Source of the DNA: Phyllobacterium zundukense
Lineage (GTDB): Bacteria > Pseudomonadota > Alphaproteobacteria > Rhizobiales > Rhizobiaceae
Length of the DNA stretch: 64,000 nt
Assembly (NCBI RefSeq): GCF_025452195.1
Contig: NZ_CP104973.1
Coordinates: forward strand, 3,145,001 to 3,209,000
Direction of reading: 5' to 3'
A model generated the notes under the pieces. The model was given only the letters and a program-made list of their open reading frames with translations. It was not told where the DNA came from and did not search any database. Shown here piece after piece: positions 43,672-53,312 of the stretch. A program made the translations under genes and the position numbers. How positions within the stretch are numbered: the stretch's first letter is position 1; every line of letters starts with the position of its first letter.

Positions 43672-44202
43672 ATGCAGAACTATCGGGAGGAAATACGGCA
43701 ATTTCGGTCGATGTTTATTTTCGGCATGGGCGGTGCGTTCGCCTGCCTCGTGTATCTCGGCGAACTATGGGAATACTGGCAGATCGGACCGATGAAGTAC
43801 GGTCCGGTTACCGCAGCCTTGGGTTTCCTCTTCGCGATTTTTCTGATGGGCATGTCTTGGGAATACGTACTTCGAGCGCTGCGTGGCCAAGATATCGAGT
43901 TTCGCGTTGACGAGAATGGCATGGAAGGTATGGCTCGGCGCCTGCCCTTGCTCACTGCTGTCTGGCGCAGGATAACCTGGGACCAGGTCACAACTATTTA
44001 TGCCCGACCGAATACCGGATTTGTTTCAATTAGATTCTCGGTAGCCAGGTCCATCTATACCATCGTCATCAGCAATTCAGCCATTCCGGTTGATGTGAAA
44101 AAAGCAGCGTTGGAAGGCTTGCGGCGGCACAGACCTGATCTCCATAAGGAGCTAGCCCTCGCCTTTGAGAATGCAAGATCCTGGACGGACAAGGGGAGAT
44201 GA
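43672..44202 (+). CDS. Hypothetical membrane protein, two spans near the N-terminus
   Basis: A 176-residue protein with two hydrophobic spans, about 14-33 (MFIFGMGGAFACLVYLGELW) and 46-66, then a soluble domain of about 100 residues resembling small PH-like membrane-anchored domains (IEFRVDENGMEG, RITWDQVTTIYA). I do not assign a family. The start at 43672 has a poor ribosome site; an ATG at 43711 would keep both spans. It heads three plus-strand genes linked by stop/start overlaps (ATGATG and TGATG). Confidence 0.6.
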   Translation: MQNYREEIRQFRSMFIFGMGGAFACLVYLGELWEYWQIGPMKYGPVTAALGFLFAIFLMGMSWEYVLRALRGQDIEFRVDENGMEGMARRLPLLTAVWRRITWDQVTTIYARPNTGFVSIRFSVARSIYTIVISNSAIPVDVKKAALEGLRRHRPDLHKELALAFENARSWTDKGR

Positions 44203-44393
44203 TGACGGAACAGCTTGATCCCAATAAAAAGGAAACGCCAGAGATCGAAGCCAAATGGGCAGACAAGTCGCAAAAGCCATTGGATTATTACGGCCCGGAA
44301 ATGATGTTCGGGAGGATTTGGGTAGTGCTCATTATCTTCGGTATCGCAATGATAGCTATCCATTGTGATCCGGTCCTGTCTCGCAAATTCTGA
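44202..44393 (+). CDS. Small single-span membrane protein
   Basis: A 63-residue protein: charged N-terminus (TEQLDPNKKETPEIEAKWAD), then one hydrophobic span (IWVVLIIFGIAMIAI) and a short tail. AAGGGGAG lies just before the tandem ATGs at 44199/44202; the second gives better spacing. It overlaps the gene before and the gene after, suggesting coupled translation. Function unknown. Confidence 0.55.
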   Translation: MTEQLDPNKKETPEIEAKWADKSQKPLDYYGPEMMFGRIWVVLIIFGIAMIAIHCDPVLSRKF

Positions 44394-44602
44394 TGTCGAA
44401 ATTGTTCCGCAGTCCTCAGCTAACCAAGGTTTGGAATATCGTCCGCGTATCATGGTTTCTGATTTGCGTGGTGGTTGCGACCGCCATTGGAGCATATTAC
44501 GGCTACAACACCTATGGGTGGTTTGGTGCTGTTGGGACGAGTCTCCTTGGTCTTATCATCGGAACTATCGTTGGTGCCGCGCCGCAATTGTTATGGATGT
44601 GA
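44393..44602 (+). CDS. Small two-span membrane protein
   Basis: A 69-residue protein with two hydrophobic, glycine-rich spans (VSWFLICVVVATAIGAYYGY; GTSLLGLIIGTIVGAAPQLL). The ATG shares one base with the preceding stop (TGATG). Third member of the overlapping set starting at 43672. No family recognised. Confidence 0.55.
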   Translation: MSKLFRSPQLTKVWNIVRVSWFLICVVVATAIGAYYGYNTYGWFGAVGTSLLGLIIGTIVGAAPQLLWM

Positions 44603-44660
44603 TGAGTGCCACTGAAAGAGCCGCAAATGCCCGCCGGGAATCTTCGCAAATCTCCCTCAG

Positions 44661-45062
44661 CTAATTGCAGCCCCTGTTGAGAAAGAACTTCTCCACCGAT
44701 TTGAGCGCGCTGCCTGAATATTCCTGCGGATCCAGATCGGCTATCAAATCGGAGAACGCGAGATTTGCGTTGGGACTGTCGATATATCTCTGAAGCAGTG
44801 CGCAATGCTTGTTTTCCTTTGCGACACGCAGGGCGACAGCTTCAAGGAACCCGATGCAGAAACCGCGTTTCAGCTCATCTTTCCTGTCCCTGCACATGGA
44901 CTGAAGCTTGGCGAAGGTTGGCTCGTCCGCGAACGCAAGGTTGCCGAAGCTCGCGCCAAGCACGAGGGTCAGGGCAATGGTCGTCCCAATGATCCGACTG
45001 GCCCTTCTACGCGCGCTTTTTCTCTTGCCGGCCCTCCCGGCATCGTAAACAACAGACGGCAT
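44661..45062 (-). CDS. Secreted small protein, Rap1a/Tai-like
   Basis: A 133-residue protein with a basic N-region, a hydrophobic signal segment (IIGTTIALTLVLGASFGNLA) and an AFA-DE cleavage site. The mature part has four cysteines and GFCIGFLEAVA, a pattern seen in Rap1a/Tai-type periplasmic immunity proteins. That family call is tentative. GGGAGGTGG before the ATG supports this start. It is convergent with the small membrane genes and has no obvious effector partner nearby. Confidence 0.6.
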   Translation of the reverse strand: MPSVVYDAGRAGKRKSARRRASRIIGTTIALTLVLGASFGNLAFADEPTFAKLQSMCRDRKDELKRGFCIGFLEAVALRVAKENKHCALLQRYIDSPNANLAFSDLIADLDPQEYSGSALKSVEKFFLNRGCN

Positions 45063-45157
45063 TTTTCCACCTCCCGGCTTCTGGGCAAATATCGTTTACC
45101 GCCTGCAGCGGTCATCGCATGCATTGGCGACATGAAGCGGCCGACCATCAGCAAAGC

Positions 45158-45631
45158 TCAAGCGTGATCTGAACCCCAGTTCAGGAAAAAGCCGACATCG
45201 CCGGGCATTCCGCCGGGGAAACTGATGATCATTGCCTTGAGCTTGAAACCCTGCGGCTTGGCAAGTTTCTGATAGCGATCATAAAATTCCTTTGCCTTGC
45301 CTTGCAGCGTTTGTGGCCAGTCTTTGTCGCCGCTATTTATGGCGCGACCGCTGTCCGAACAAAGATCCGATGAAAAGCTATAGACCATAGCCTCGAATTT
45401 GCCCGCCTGGACAGCGTTCGCCACAAGCCGGCGAACCGACAGGACGTCTGCTTCGCTGACATGGTTCTTGAGGAAATCTTCAGCGAAGTCGGCAGCCTTC
45501 TGCTCCTGGATTGCCTTTGCTTTCGCCTGCTTTTGATCTTCCTCCCTTGCACGTTTGATGACTTCATTGCGAATGTCCGCCGCGCTCGGGGGCATCGCGT
45601 TCAAATCCAGGGGTTCTTTTTTCTCTGGCAT
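45158..45631 (-). CDS. Hypothetical cytosolic protein
   Basis: A 157-residue protein without a signal. Residues 15-55 form a charged, probably coiled-coil helix (IRNEVIKRAREEDQKQAKAK); the C-terminal 90 residues look globular (VYSFSSDLCSDSGRAINSGD, FPGGMPGDVGFFLNWGSDHA). AAGGATC precedes the ATG. It is 45 bases downstream of ppk2 on the same strand and may share its transcript. No family recognised. Confidence 0.6.
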   Translation of the reverse strand: MPEKKEPLDLNAMPPSAADIRNEVIKRAREEDQKQAKAKAIQEQKAADFAEDFLKNHVSEADVLSVRRLVANAVQAGKFEAMVYSFSSDLCSDSGRAINSGDKDWPQTLQGKAKEFYDRYQKLAKPQGFKLKAMIISFPGGMPGDVGFFLNWGSDHA

Positions 45632-45676
45632 CTGCTTGATCCTTTCGTGGATGACGTTGTTTGACGGATATCGTCT

Positions 45677-46501
45677 TCAAAGCACGTCGGGGACCACGGC
45701 GGCGGTAGTCTCTGGCGCGATATAGCCGTTGGGCCGCTTTTGCCGCTTGCCGAGATTCGGCGCGTCAAACTTGACCCGTTCGTAGGGGATCGACTTGAGG
45801 ATGTGCGAAATACAGTTGATGCGCGCGCGCTCCTTGTCGTCGGACGGCACAATCCACCACGGAGCATCGGGCCTGTCCGTCAGCTTGAGCATCTCGTCGT
45901 AAGCGCGGGAATAGTCCCACCAGCGTTGATACGACGTGACATCCATCGGACTGAGTTTCCACTGGCGCAAGGGGTCGTCGATGCGACGGCGGAACCGGCG
46001 CTCCTGCTCTTCCTCGCCGACAGTGAGGAAATACTTCAGCAGTATGATGCCGCTTTCAACGATCGCCGCCTCAAACAGCGGGGTAAGTTCAAGAAAACGT
46101 CGCGTTGTCTTTTCGGAACAGAAACCCATGACCCGCTCGACGCCTGCGCGGTTGTACCAGCTCCTGTCGAAGATCACGATCTCGCCCGCAGCGGGAAAAT
46201 GTTGAATGTAGCGCTGCATGAAGATCTGCGATTTCTCGCGGTCGCTTGGCGAAGGAAGCGCAATGACGCGGAACACGCGCGGGCTTACCCGTTCCGTGAT
46301 CCGTTTGATCATGCCGCCTTTTCCGGCCGCATCGCGGCCTTCGAACAGGATGATGACGCGGGCGCCGGATTTCTTCACCCATGCCTGCAAATGCGCGAGC
46401 TCGATCTGAAGCTTTTTCATTTGCTTGTTGTAGCGGTCCTTGCCGAGCTTCTTGTGCTCGACATGCTCCTCTTGCCGCAATGTGTTGTCGTGTTTGTTCA
46501 T
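45677..46501 (-). CDS. ppk2: Polyphosphate kinase 2
   Basis: A 274-residue PPK2 of the single-domain class. The P-loop is LFEGRDAAGKGGMIKRI, the Walker B/lid block is IFDRSWYNRAGVERVMGF, and WKLSPMDVTSYQRWWDYSRA completes the family core. It moves phosphate between polyphosphate and nucleotides, commonly making GTP or ATP. I chose the ATG at 46501 with GGGAGG upstream; the open frame continues upstream but overlaps the SulP gene. The SulP stop is only four bases before it, so the two are co-translated. Confidence 0.94.
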   Translation of the reverse strand: MNKHDNTLRQEEHVEHKKLGKDRYNKQMKKLQIELAHLQAWVKKSGARVIILFEGRDAAGKGGMIKRITERVSPRVFRVIALPSPSDREKSQIFMQRYIQHFPAAGEIVIFDRSWYNRAGVERVMGFCSEKTTRRFLELTPLFEAAIVESGIILLKYFLTVGEEEQERRFRRRIDDPLRQWKLSPMDVTSYQRWWDYSRAYDEMLKLTDRPDAPWWIVPSDDKERARINCISHILKSIPYERVKFDAPNLGKRQKRPNGYIAPETTAAVVPDVL

Positions 46502-46505
46502 CACA

Positions 46506-48251
46506 TTATCCTCCCTCTGGTGTCTGCACTTGAAGTCCTGTTGAAGCTGCAACCGTTCCCTCGGAAAGTCCTTTTTGCCTGGCCTCAAAGCCGCGGATTG
46601 CATCCTCCACATCCTCGAAAACATACTGGGGCCCAATGCGGTCCAGGAGACCGCTTCGTTCGAGCATCGTCTTCACCTCGGCGTGCAACTCGGCGATGCC
46701 CAGTGTCATTCCGTCCTCTGCCAGATCGCCTCGGACGTCATCGAGCATGGCAAGCGCGGTGCTGTCGATCTGGGCAATTGCGCTGGCGTCAAGAACGAAC
46801 CAGCGGGTCCCGGCAGGTAAACCGGAGGCAATGGTTCTGATGCGCTCACGAACGTAGTCGGCGTTGAAAAACAACAGGCTGCCCTGGATTATATAGAGGG
46901 CGAGACCCGGGATCGGACGGGCTTTGGGAAAGCGGTGCAGCTTGTAGAGGCCGTCGCGGCTGCCGAGACGGCCGAGCAGAGCATCCCGCGGAAACATCAT
47001 CTGACGCACCAGGTGGACCAGCGTTGCGGCGATAGCGATCACCACCCCGGCCAATACACCGAAGCTTATGGCTCCCCACATGGTGATAAGCGCAAAAACG
47101 AACTCGGCGCGGCTGATACGCCAGATGTGTCGCAACTCTGGGATATCGATCAGGCTGAGAGCAGCGGCTACCAGAATGGCACCAAGTGCGGGGATGGGGA
47201 GAATCCGCATCGCATCGCTGAAATAGAGTAGCGTCGCTATCAGAGCTGCGGCCGAGACGAGCCCTGCCACCTGAGATTTTCCGCCTGCCGAATAACAGAT
47301 CGCCGTCCGGGAGTCCGAGACGCTGATCGGAAATGACCCGAAGAGGCCAGCGGCGATGTTGCCCGCGCCCAGCCCGATCAGTTCCTGATTGGCGTCGACA
47401 TGTTCGCCGGAGCGTCCCGCGAAACTGCGGGCTGCAACTATGCCTGATCCAAAACTCACCAGAAAAACAGCCGCTGCACCCAGCACGATTCGGTCCAGGG
47501 GAAGTGCGGCTAGAGAAGGTATCGAGATGGATGGCAGCGCAAAGGGGATGTCGCCGATAACGGCAATGCCCATCTGCTGGAAGTTGAAAAGTACCGACAG
47601 GATGGCCGAAACCACAACGACAATGACCGGACCGGGAACAGGCAGGCGCGAAGCCCTGACCACCTGCAAAAGAATGAACATGGACAACCCGAGCAGAAGC
47701 GAAGGCCAGTTTATCGCGGCACTCTCGTTGATGAGTTCAAGGAACGGCGCTATGAGCCCGTCCGATTGAATCGACAACCCTGTCAGGCGGCCAATCTGTC
47801 CAACGATGATCGATACGGAAATACCGGCGAAGAAACCGACGAGGATCGGCCGCGAAAGGAATGTTGCCACAACGCCGAGACGCAACAGACGCGCTGCGAG
47901 GCATATGGCTCCGACGACGAGGGCGATCAGCGATGCAACCATGGCACGGTCTGCCGATGCGTCCGCCGGCAGGGAGACGACGATCGATGTCACGGCCGCT
48001 GCCAGCACGGTCATGGTTGCCGCGTCCGGGCCGACTATCAGGATCCTGGAAGGGCCGAACAGCGCGTAGCCGATTGGAGCCGCTATGCTCGCATAGAGTC
48101 CCGTTTCCAGAGGCAGGCCGACAATCGCCGGGTAGGCAATGGCACTTGGCAAGCCAACTGCGGCGACCGCGAGCCCGGCCGATATATCGCTTGGTAGCCA
48201 ATTGGCCCGATATCCCCTCAGGCTCCTGAAAACGGGGATGGACAAGGTCAT
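46506..48251 (-). CDS. SulP-family anion transporter with STAS domain
   Basis: A 581-residue SLC26/SulP transporter. The N-terminal half has 10-12 hydrophobic spans, with the early family signature GLAVAAVGLPSAIAYPAIVGLP. The C-terminal STAS domain (about 440-555) includes WFVLDASAIAQIDSTALAML. These carry sulfate, bicarbonate or related anions by symport or exchange; the substrate cannot be read. It heads the transcript with ppk2 four bases downstream. The 277 bases upstream, to the tRNA, hold only a hairpin. Confidence 0.92.
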   Translation of the reverse strand: MTLSIPVFRSLRGYRANWLPSDISAGLAVAAVGLPSAIAYPAIVGLPLETGLYASIAAPIGYALFGPSRILIVGPDAATMTVLAAAVTSIVVSLPADASADRAMVASLIALVVGAICLAARLLRLGVVATFLSRPILVGFFAGISVSIIVGQIGRLTGLSIQSDGLIAPFLELINESAAINWPSLLLGLSMFILLQVVRASRLPVPGPVIVVVVSAILSVLFNFQQMGIAVIGDIPFALPSISIPSLAALPLDRIVLGAAAVFLVSFGSGIVAARSFAGRSGEHVDANQELIGLGAGNIAAGLFGSFPISVSDSRTAICYSAGGKSQVAGLVSAAALIATLLYFSDAMRILPIPALGAILVAAALSLIDIPELRHIWRISRAEFVFALITMWGAISFGVLAGVVIAIAATLVHLVRQMMFPRDALLGRLGSRDGLYKLHRFPKARPIPGLALYIIQGSLLFFNADYVRERIRTIASGLPAGTRWFVLDASAIAQIDSTALAMLDDVRGDLAEDGMTLGIAELHAEVKTMLERSGLLDRIGPQYVFEDVEDAIRGFEARQKGLSEGTVAASTGLQVQTPEGG

Positions 48252-48470
48252 GGCCTGGACCTCAGGCTGTTGGCAACTATCATTGTCAATGCTCCAGGAA
48301 AACGCTTCTGATCCGACTGCTTATTCGCAGTTTCAACGACGCAGTTATAGTCTGCGAAGATCTGGCGTTCCCGCAGCTTCATGCATGCGTTCCGGAGGAG
48401 CAAGTACGTTACGGTAACAACCTTGCATAGAGGTTTGCCATACCCGTCGAGTTAGCCTGGTAAAACGCAA

Positions 48471-48497
48471 AATGGCGGCACGAGGCCGCCATTTTTT
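48471..48497. terminator. Bidirectional hairpin terminator beside tRNA-Leu
   Basis: AATGGCGGC, loop ACGAG, GCCGCCATT followed by a T run on the plus strand; read on the minus strand it ends in TTTTGCGTTTT. It lies 32 bases past the 3' end of the minus-strand tRNA-Leu gene and is a convincing intrinsic terminator for it. Confidence 0.85.
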
Positions 48498-48528
48498 GCA
48501 ATACAATCATCACTTTATAAAGTGAGAA

Positions 48529-48613
48529 TGGTGCGGTCGAGAAGACTCGAACTTCCACGTCTTTCGACACAGCGACCTCAACGCTGCGCGTCTACCAATT
48601 CCGCCACGACCGC
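48529..48613 (-). tRNA. tRNA-Leu (anticodon GAG)
   Basis: An 85-base class II tRNA. The acceptor stem GCGGTCG pairs with CGACCGC, followed by discriminator A and an encoded CCA. The D arm has GGCGGAATTGGTAGACGC, typical of bacterial leucine tRNAs. The anticodon stem CAGCG/CGCTG encloses TTGAGGT with anticodon GAG, reading CUC and CUU. A long variable arm and the T arm GTTCGAGTC follow. A hairpin terminator lies just downstream. Confidence 0.97.
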
Positions 48614-48842
48614 ACTGTGGTAGAAGCCGAACATGTCGGCTTGGCGCTAGTAGCAAATAGGTTTCAGCTAAACAAGCCCTATCATCGACTATCGCAATTG
48701 TTTTTCGTCAATGCGGTCGAAATACGCCCAAGCTGCATCTGACTGGAAATCCGCCGCGAAAAGGTCCATATCCGGCGCACCCATTCTGAACATCGTCAAA
48801 CGTTCGGCGCAGGCAACCACAACCGGATATGAAATTCGCATC

Positions 48843-49559
48843 ATGAAGACCAACCGCGACGATCTCGCCCCCGCATTCCTCTCCCGGGACTTGTCGCCCC
48901 CGGTCGAATGGCTGATCGCCGACGGCCTCACCGACTATGATGCGGCGCTCGCCTTCATGGAGAGCCGCGTTGCGGCGATCAGGGACGGCACGGCGCGCGA
49001 GCTCGTCTGGCTCGTCGAGCACCCGCCGCTCTATACGGCCGGCACCAGTGCCAAGTCGGGCGATCTCCTCGTCTCCGACAGGTTTCCCGTCTACGCGACG
49101 GGGCGCGGCGGCGAATATACCTATCATGGCCCGGGTCAGCGGGTTGCCTATGTCATGCTCGATCTCAAGCGGCGCCGCGAGGATATCCGCGCCTTCGTCA
49201 CTGCGCTCGAACAGTGGATCATCGCTACCCTCGCCGCGTTCAACGTCCGGGGCGAGCGGCGCGAGGATCGCGTCGGCGTCTGGGTGATGCGGCCGGAGCG
49301 GCCCGCCCTGCCCGATGGCTCGCCGGCCGAGGACAAGATCGCCGCCATCGGCATCCGCCTGCGCAAATGGGTCAGCTTCCACGGCATCTCGATCAACGTC
49401 GAACCGGAGCTTGCGCATTTCGACGGCATCGTGCCGTGCGGCGTACGCGGCCACGGCGTCACCAGCCTTGTCGATCTCGGCCTGCCGGTGGATATGCACG
49501 ACCTCGACCGGGCTCTGTTCGATGCGTTCGAGGATGTGTTTGGCGCGGTGGAGCGTTAG
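48843..49559 (+). CDS. lipB: Octanoyl-[ACP]:protein octanoyltransferase
   Basis: A 238-residue LipB, which moves octanoate from acyl-carrier protein to lipoate-dependent enzymes. Family blocks are [15 protein letters not shown] near 57-71, the [21 protein letters not shown] stretch split near 88-108, the active lysine K165 ([10 protein letters not shown]) and the cysteine C199 in [15 protein letters not shown] chose the ATG at 48843: the upstream frame has no conserved residues. The ribosome site is weak. Single gene; the next feature is a long inverted repeat. Confidence 0.94.
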   Translation: MKTNRDDLAPAFLSRDLSPPVEWLIADGLTDYDAALAFMESRVAAIRDGTARELVWLVEHPPLYTAGTSAKSGDLLVSDRFPVYATGRGGEYTYHGPGQRVAYVMLDLKRRREDIRAFVTALEQWIIATLAAFNVRGERREDRVGVWVMRPERPALPDGSPAEDKIAAIGIRLRKWVSFHGISINVEPELAHFDGIVPCGVRGHGVTSLVDLGLPVDMHDLDRALFDAFEDVFGAVER

Positions 49560-49583
49560 AGCATTATATAGGCTTGCACCACC

Positions 49584-49747
49584 GTCATGCGTGGTTCGCC
49601 CTTCGACAAGCTCAGGACGCTCACCATGAGGGAGATTGGTGGGTTGCAGCGAAATCGCCGACCTGACGTTTTCTTGGCTCCCTGCAATCCACTTACCTCC
49701 CTCATGGTGAGCGTCCTGAGCTTGTCGAAGGGCGAACCACGCATGAC
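49584..49747. repeat. Long perfect inverted repeat, family B, copy 2
   Basis: Arms 49584-49634 and 49697-49747 are exact 51-base reverse complements, extended inward imperfectly by about 15 bases. Each arm contains ATGCGTGGTTCGCCCTTC, GACAAGCTCAGGACG and CTCACCATGAGGGAG. Copy 1 (4167-4315) has the same ends but lacks about 16 bases in the middle of each arm. It follows lipB. The remainder of 49748-50097 holds nothing I can support beyond the leader of the small gene at 50098. Confidence 0.87.
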
Positions 49748-50097
49748 GGAAACTGCAAACCCTTGCCGCGGGGCCTTTCCCCCGGCCGAGCGATTCGACA
49801 CTGCAGCTTGCAGCCGTTTCGGCGTCTGGAGGATATGGTCTTTTCGTCCGGCTACTTTGTCGCAAAGGCCCGACAATGGATAGACATTGCCATCGCCTTT
49901 GCTCCTCGTATCCGAACGAAAAGGCTCATACCATTTCGACCAGATTAACAGGTCCTGCCCCTAAATGAACGAGAGATGAACGGACCCATCAGCAAGCATT
50001 CAGGCACTCTCAACTATGTGTGAGACGATCGATGAAACCATTTCCAAGTTAGCACGTTGCTAATCATGAAAGACCGCAAGAGAGAAGGGACAAATTT

Positions 50098-50238
50098 ATG
50101 TTTATTCTTCTGAGCATTGCCATGATGATTGCGATGATCGTTTCCGCGATTATCATGATTATAGAAGAAAACAAAAAGCGGGAAGCTCCTCTCAGAACAC
50201 CCCGCTTTGGTGTTTATCATCATCGCCACGATCTTTAA
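50098..50238 (+). CDS. 46-residue single-span membrane protein
   Basis: A short frame in the gap before gyrA: MFILLSIAMMIAMIVSAIIM, then IIEENKKREAPLRTPRFGVY and HHRHDL. One strongly hydrophobic, methionine/isoleucine-rich span of about 22 residues is followed by a basic, histidine-ending tail, so an N-out, C-in orientation is expected by the positive-inside rule. GAAGGGA lies about eight bases upstream. It is convergent with gyrA, 17 bases apart. No homologue is recalled; composition and ribosome site argue that it is real. Confidence 0.6.
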   Translation: MFILLSIAMMIAMIVSAIIMIIEENKKREAPLRTPRFGVYHHRHDL

Positions 50239-50255
50239 TCGCGCCGTCCAAAGCT

Positions 50256-53060
50256 CTAGATTTCTTCAGAGCCGTTTGTCGCGTCTGGCGATATCAAGCC
50301 GCCTTCAACCGGAACTTCAGTCTCGATTTCGTCGGTTTCGGTTTCCGAAATCCGCTCTACCGAAACAACTTTCTCGCCATCCGCCGTATTGAATATCGTG
50401 ACACCCTTGGTGGAACGTCCGGCAATGCGGATGCCGTTGACCGGCACGCGGATCAGCTGCCCGCCATCGGAGACAAGCAGGATCTGATCCGACGCTTCTA
50501 CCGGGAACAAGGATACGAGCTTGCCAATCTCATCGGTCTTCGACGTATCGGTCGCCCGAATACCCTTGCCACCCCGTCCGGAAACGCGGAATTCATAGGA
50601 CGAGGAGCGCTTGCCGTATCCGTATTCGCTAACTGTAAGCACAGTCTGCTCGCGATCACGCAGCTCGGCATAGCGTTCCGGCGACAGGTCCGCCACATCC
50701 GTTGCTTCCTCACCAACGAGTGCCACTTCTTCTGCGTCGTCCGCACCCTGCGCACGTCGATCAGCAGCAGCCTGCTTCAGATAGGCAGAGCGTTCGGCAG
50801 GACTTGCCTCGACGTGCCCAAGGATAGCCATCGATATGATTTTATCGCCTGGAGCCAGCGAAATACCGCGAACGCCGATTGAGTTGCGGCCGACGAAGAC
50901 ACGCACATCGGTTACCGGGAAGCGGATGCACTGGCCGCCGGCGGCAGTCAGCAACACATCATCGAATTCGTCACACGTATCGACGCTGAGGATTTCGTCT
51001 CCCTCATCCTCCAGCTTCATCGCGATCTTGCCATTGCGATTGACCTGAACGAAATCGGACAGCTTGTTCCGGCGCACCGTCCCACGCGTCGTGGCGAACA
51101 TCACGTCAAGATTGGCCCAGCTTGCCTCGTCCTCCGGCAGCGGCATGATCGTGGTAATGCGTTCGCCCTGTTCGAGCGGCAGCATATTGATCAAGGCCTT
51201 GCCGCGCGATTGTGGCGTGCCGATCGGCAGGCGCCAGACCTTTTCCTTGTAAACGATGCCGCGCGATGAGAAGAACAGCATCGGTGTGTGCGTGTTGGCC
51301 ACGAAGAGCCGTGTGACAAAATCCTCGTCCTTCATCGAAACGCCCGAGCGGCCCTTGCCGCCGCGGCGCTGCGCGCGATAGGTCGCCAAAGGCACGCGCT
51401 TGATATAACCGGCATGGCTGACCGTCACGACCATGTCTTCACGGGCGATGAGGTCTTCATCGTCCATGTCAGCGCCGCCATCCGTCAATACCGAGCGACG
51501 TGGCGTACCAAACTCATCGCGAATGGCAATGAGTTCATCCTTGACGATGCCCATGATGCGCAGACGCGATGCCAGTATCTCAAGGTAGTCGGCAATTTCG
51601 ACACCGATCTTGTTGAGCTCGTCGGCGATTTCATCGCGTCCGAGTGCTGTAAGGCGCTGCAGGCGCAGATCGAGAATGGCTCGCGCCTGCTCTTCCGACA
51701 AATTGTAGGTGTTGTCGTCGTTGAGCTTGTGGCGCGGATCGGCAATCAACATGATCAACGGCGCCACATCACTCGCAGGCCACCGGCGTTCCATCAACTG
51801 ATCGCGGGCCGTTGCCGGATCCGGCGCGCGGCGGATCAACGCGATGATCTCATCGATATTGGCTACGGCAATAGCAAGACCAACCAATACATGGGCGCGG
51901 TCACGTGCCTTGCGCAGCAGGAATTTGGTCCGGCGGCTGACGACTTCCTCGCGGAAGCTGACGAAAGCCCGCAAAATGTCGAGAAGGTTCAAAAGTCCTG
52001 GCTTGCCGCCATTGAGCGCCACCATGTTGGCGCCGAAAGACGACTGTAGTGGCGTGAAACGATAAAGCTGGTTGATAATCACGTCAGTGACCGCATCGCG
52101 CTTCAGTTCGACCACAACACGATAGCCGTCACGATCGGATTCATCGCGGATGTCAGAAATGCCTTCGATGCGCTTTTCACGCACCAGATCGGCCATCTTC
52201 TCGATCATCGTCGCCTTGTTTACCTGATAAGGCACCTCGGTGATGATAATGGCCTCGCGGTCACCGCGCATGCTTTCGACAGCAACCTTGCCGCGCATCA
52301 GGATCGAGCCGCGGCCTGTGCTATAAGCAGAGTAAATACCGGATCGGCCAAGGATCAGGCCGCCGGTGGGAAAATCCGGACCTGGAATGTGTTCCATCAT
52401 TTCCGGCAGTTCGATCGCCGGATTGTCGATCAGCGCAATACAGCCGTTGATGACCTCGGCCAGATTGTGCGGAGGCACGTTCGTCGCCATGCCGACGGCA
52501 ATGCCGCCAGAACCATTGACGAGAAGATTCGGAAAGCGCGCCGGCAGAACGGTCGGCTCTTGCTCGCGGCCGTCATAATTGTCTTGGAAATCGACCGTTT
52601 CCTTGTCAATATCGGAGAGCAGCGACTCCGTGACCTTTTCCAGGCGGCACTCCGTGTACCGCATCGCTGCGGGGGAATCGCCATCGATCGAACCGAAATT
52701 GCCTTGCCCGTCAACCAACGGGTCACGCAGCGACCAGTCCTGCGCCATACGAACGAGCGCGTCGTAGATCGAAGCGTCACCATGCGGATGGTATTTACCC
52801 ATCACTTCACCGACGACACCGGCCGACTTGCGATAGGACCGGTTCCACGACAGCCCCATTTCGTTCATCGCATGCAGTATGCGTCGATGCACGGGCTTCA
52901 GGCCGTCGCGCACATCGGGCAGCGCACGGCTAACGATCACGCTCATCGCATAGTCGAGATAGGAGCGCTGCATTTCCTCGATGATGGAAATCGGCTCGAT
53001 CCCGAAGGACGGTCCGGATTTATCGTCTTCGGAGCCAGGAGGTGGAGTTAAATCAGACAC
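50256..53060 (-). CDS. gyrA: DNA gyrase subunit A
   Basis: A 934-residue GyrA, the cleaving and rejoining subunit of gyrase. The catalytic tyrosine is Y135 in [10 protein letters not shown]. The quinolone region reads [20 protein letters not shown], placing A96 and D100 at E. coli positions 83 and 87. The C-terminal half has the six-bladed wrapping domain, with the GyrA-box QRRGGKG near 560, plus an acidic insert ([20 protein letters not shown]) usual in alphaproteobacteria. The start is GTG; an out-of-frame ATG just upstream closes within eight codons. The preceding 250 bases contain no gene. Confidence 0.97.
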   Translation of the reverse strand: MSDLTPPPGSEDDKSGPSFGIEPISIIEEMQRSYLDYAMSVIVSRALPDVRDGLKPVHRRILHAMNEMGLSWNRSYRKSAGVVGEVMGKYHPHGDASIYDALVRMAQDWSLRDPLVDGQGNFGSIDGDSPAAMRYTECRLEKVTESLLSDIDKETVDFQDNYDGREQEPTVLPARFPNLLVNGSGGIAVGMATNVPPHNLAEVINGCIALIDNPAIELPEMMEHIPGPDFPTGGLILGRSGIYSAYSTGRGSILMRGKVAVESMRGDREAIIITEVPYQVNKATMIEKMADLVREKRIEGISDIRDESDRDGYRVVVELKRDAVTDVIINQLYRFTPLQSSFGANMVALNGGKPGLLNLLDILRAFVSFREEVVSRRTKFLLRKARDRAHVLVGLAIAVANIDEIIALIRRAPDPATARDQLMERRWPASDVAPLIMLIADPRHKLNDDNTYNLSEEQARAILDLRLQRLTALGRDEIADELNKIGVEIADYLEILASRLRIMGIVKDELIAIRDEFGTPRRSVLTDGGADMDDEDLIAREDMVVTVSHAGYIKRVPLATYRAQRRGGKGRSGVSMKDEDFVTRLFVANTHTPMLFFSSRGIVYKEKVWRLPIGTPQSRGKALINMLPLEQGERITTIMPLPEDEASWANLDVMFATTRGTVRRNKLSDFVQVNRNGKIAMKLEDEGDEILSVDTCDEFDDVLLTAAGGQCIRFPVTDVRVFVGRNSIGVRGISLAPGDKIISMAILGHVEASPAERSAYLKQAAADRRAQGADDAEEVALVGEEATDVADLSPERYAELRDREQTVLTVSEYGYGKRSSSYEFRVSGRGGKGIRATDTSKTDEIGKLVSLFPVEASDQILLVSDGGQLIRVPVNGIRIAGRSTKGVTIFNTADGEKVVSVERISETETDEIETEVPVEGGLISPDATNGSEEI

Positions 53061-53312
53061 GAGGCACTCATCTTTCGGATAGAATCAATCTTTGATCTTA
53101 TAGAGGCTTTTCCAGCCAAAAGCCAATAAACGGCGCGTTAATACACAGCTGAAAACCCTTTAAAATCATGTGATAAAATGGAGTTTCTCATGCGGTGAAA
53201 AACTTCTGGGTTGAATTGCATGTTTCTCGACGTTGGATAGCGAATCCGGTAGGTTGAATCAGCCGTAATGGCCGGGTTGGTGCACCTTTAACCAGAAAAG
53301 AAAAGCAAAATC

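Noticed and set aside
48529..48613. tRNA-Leu as an integration site for a genomic island
   Set aside because: No integrase, no duplicated tRNA 3' end and no composition shift beside it; flanking genes are core genes.
49763..49948. A 61-codon plus-strand frame after the long inverted repeat
   Set aside because: No ribosome site, Arg/Phe-rich composition and no conserved pattern; treated as intergenic.
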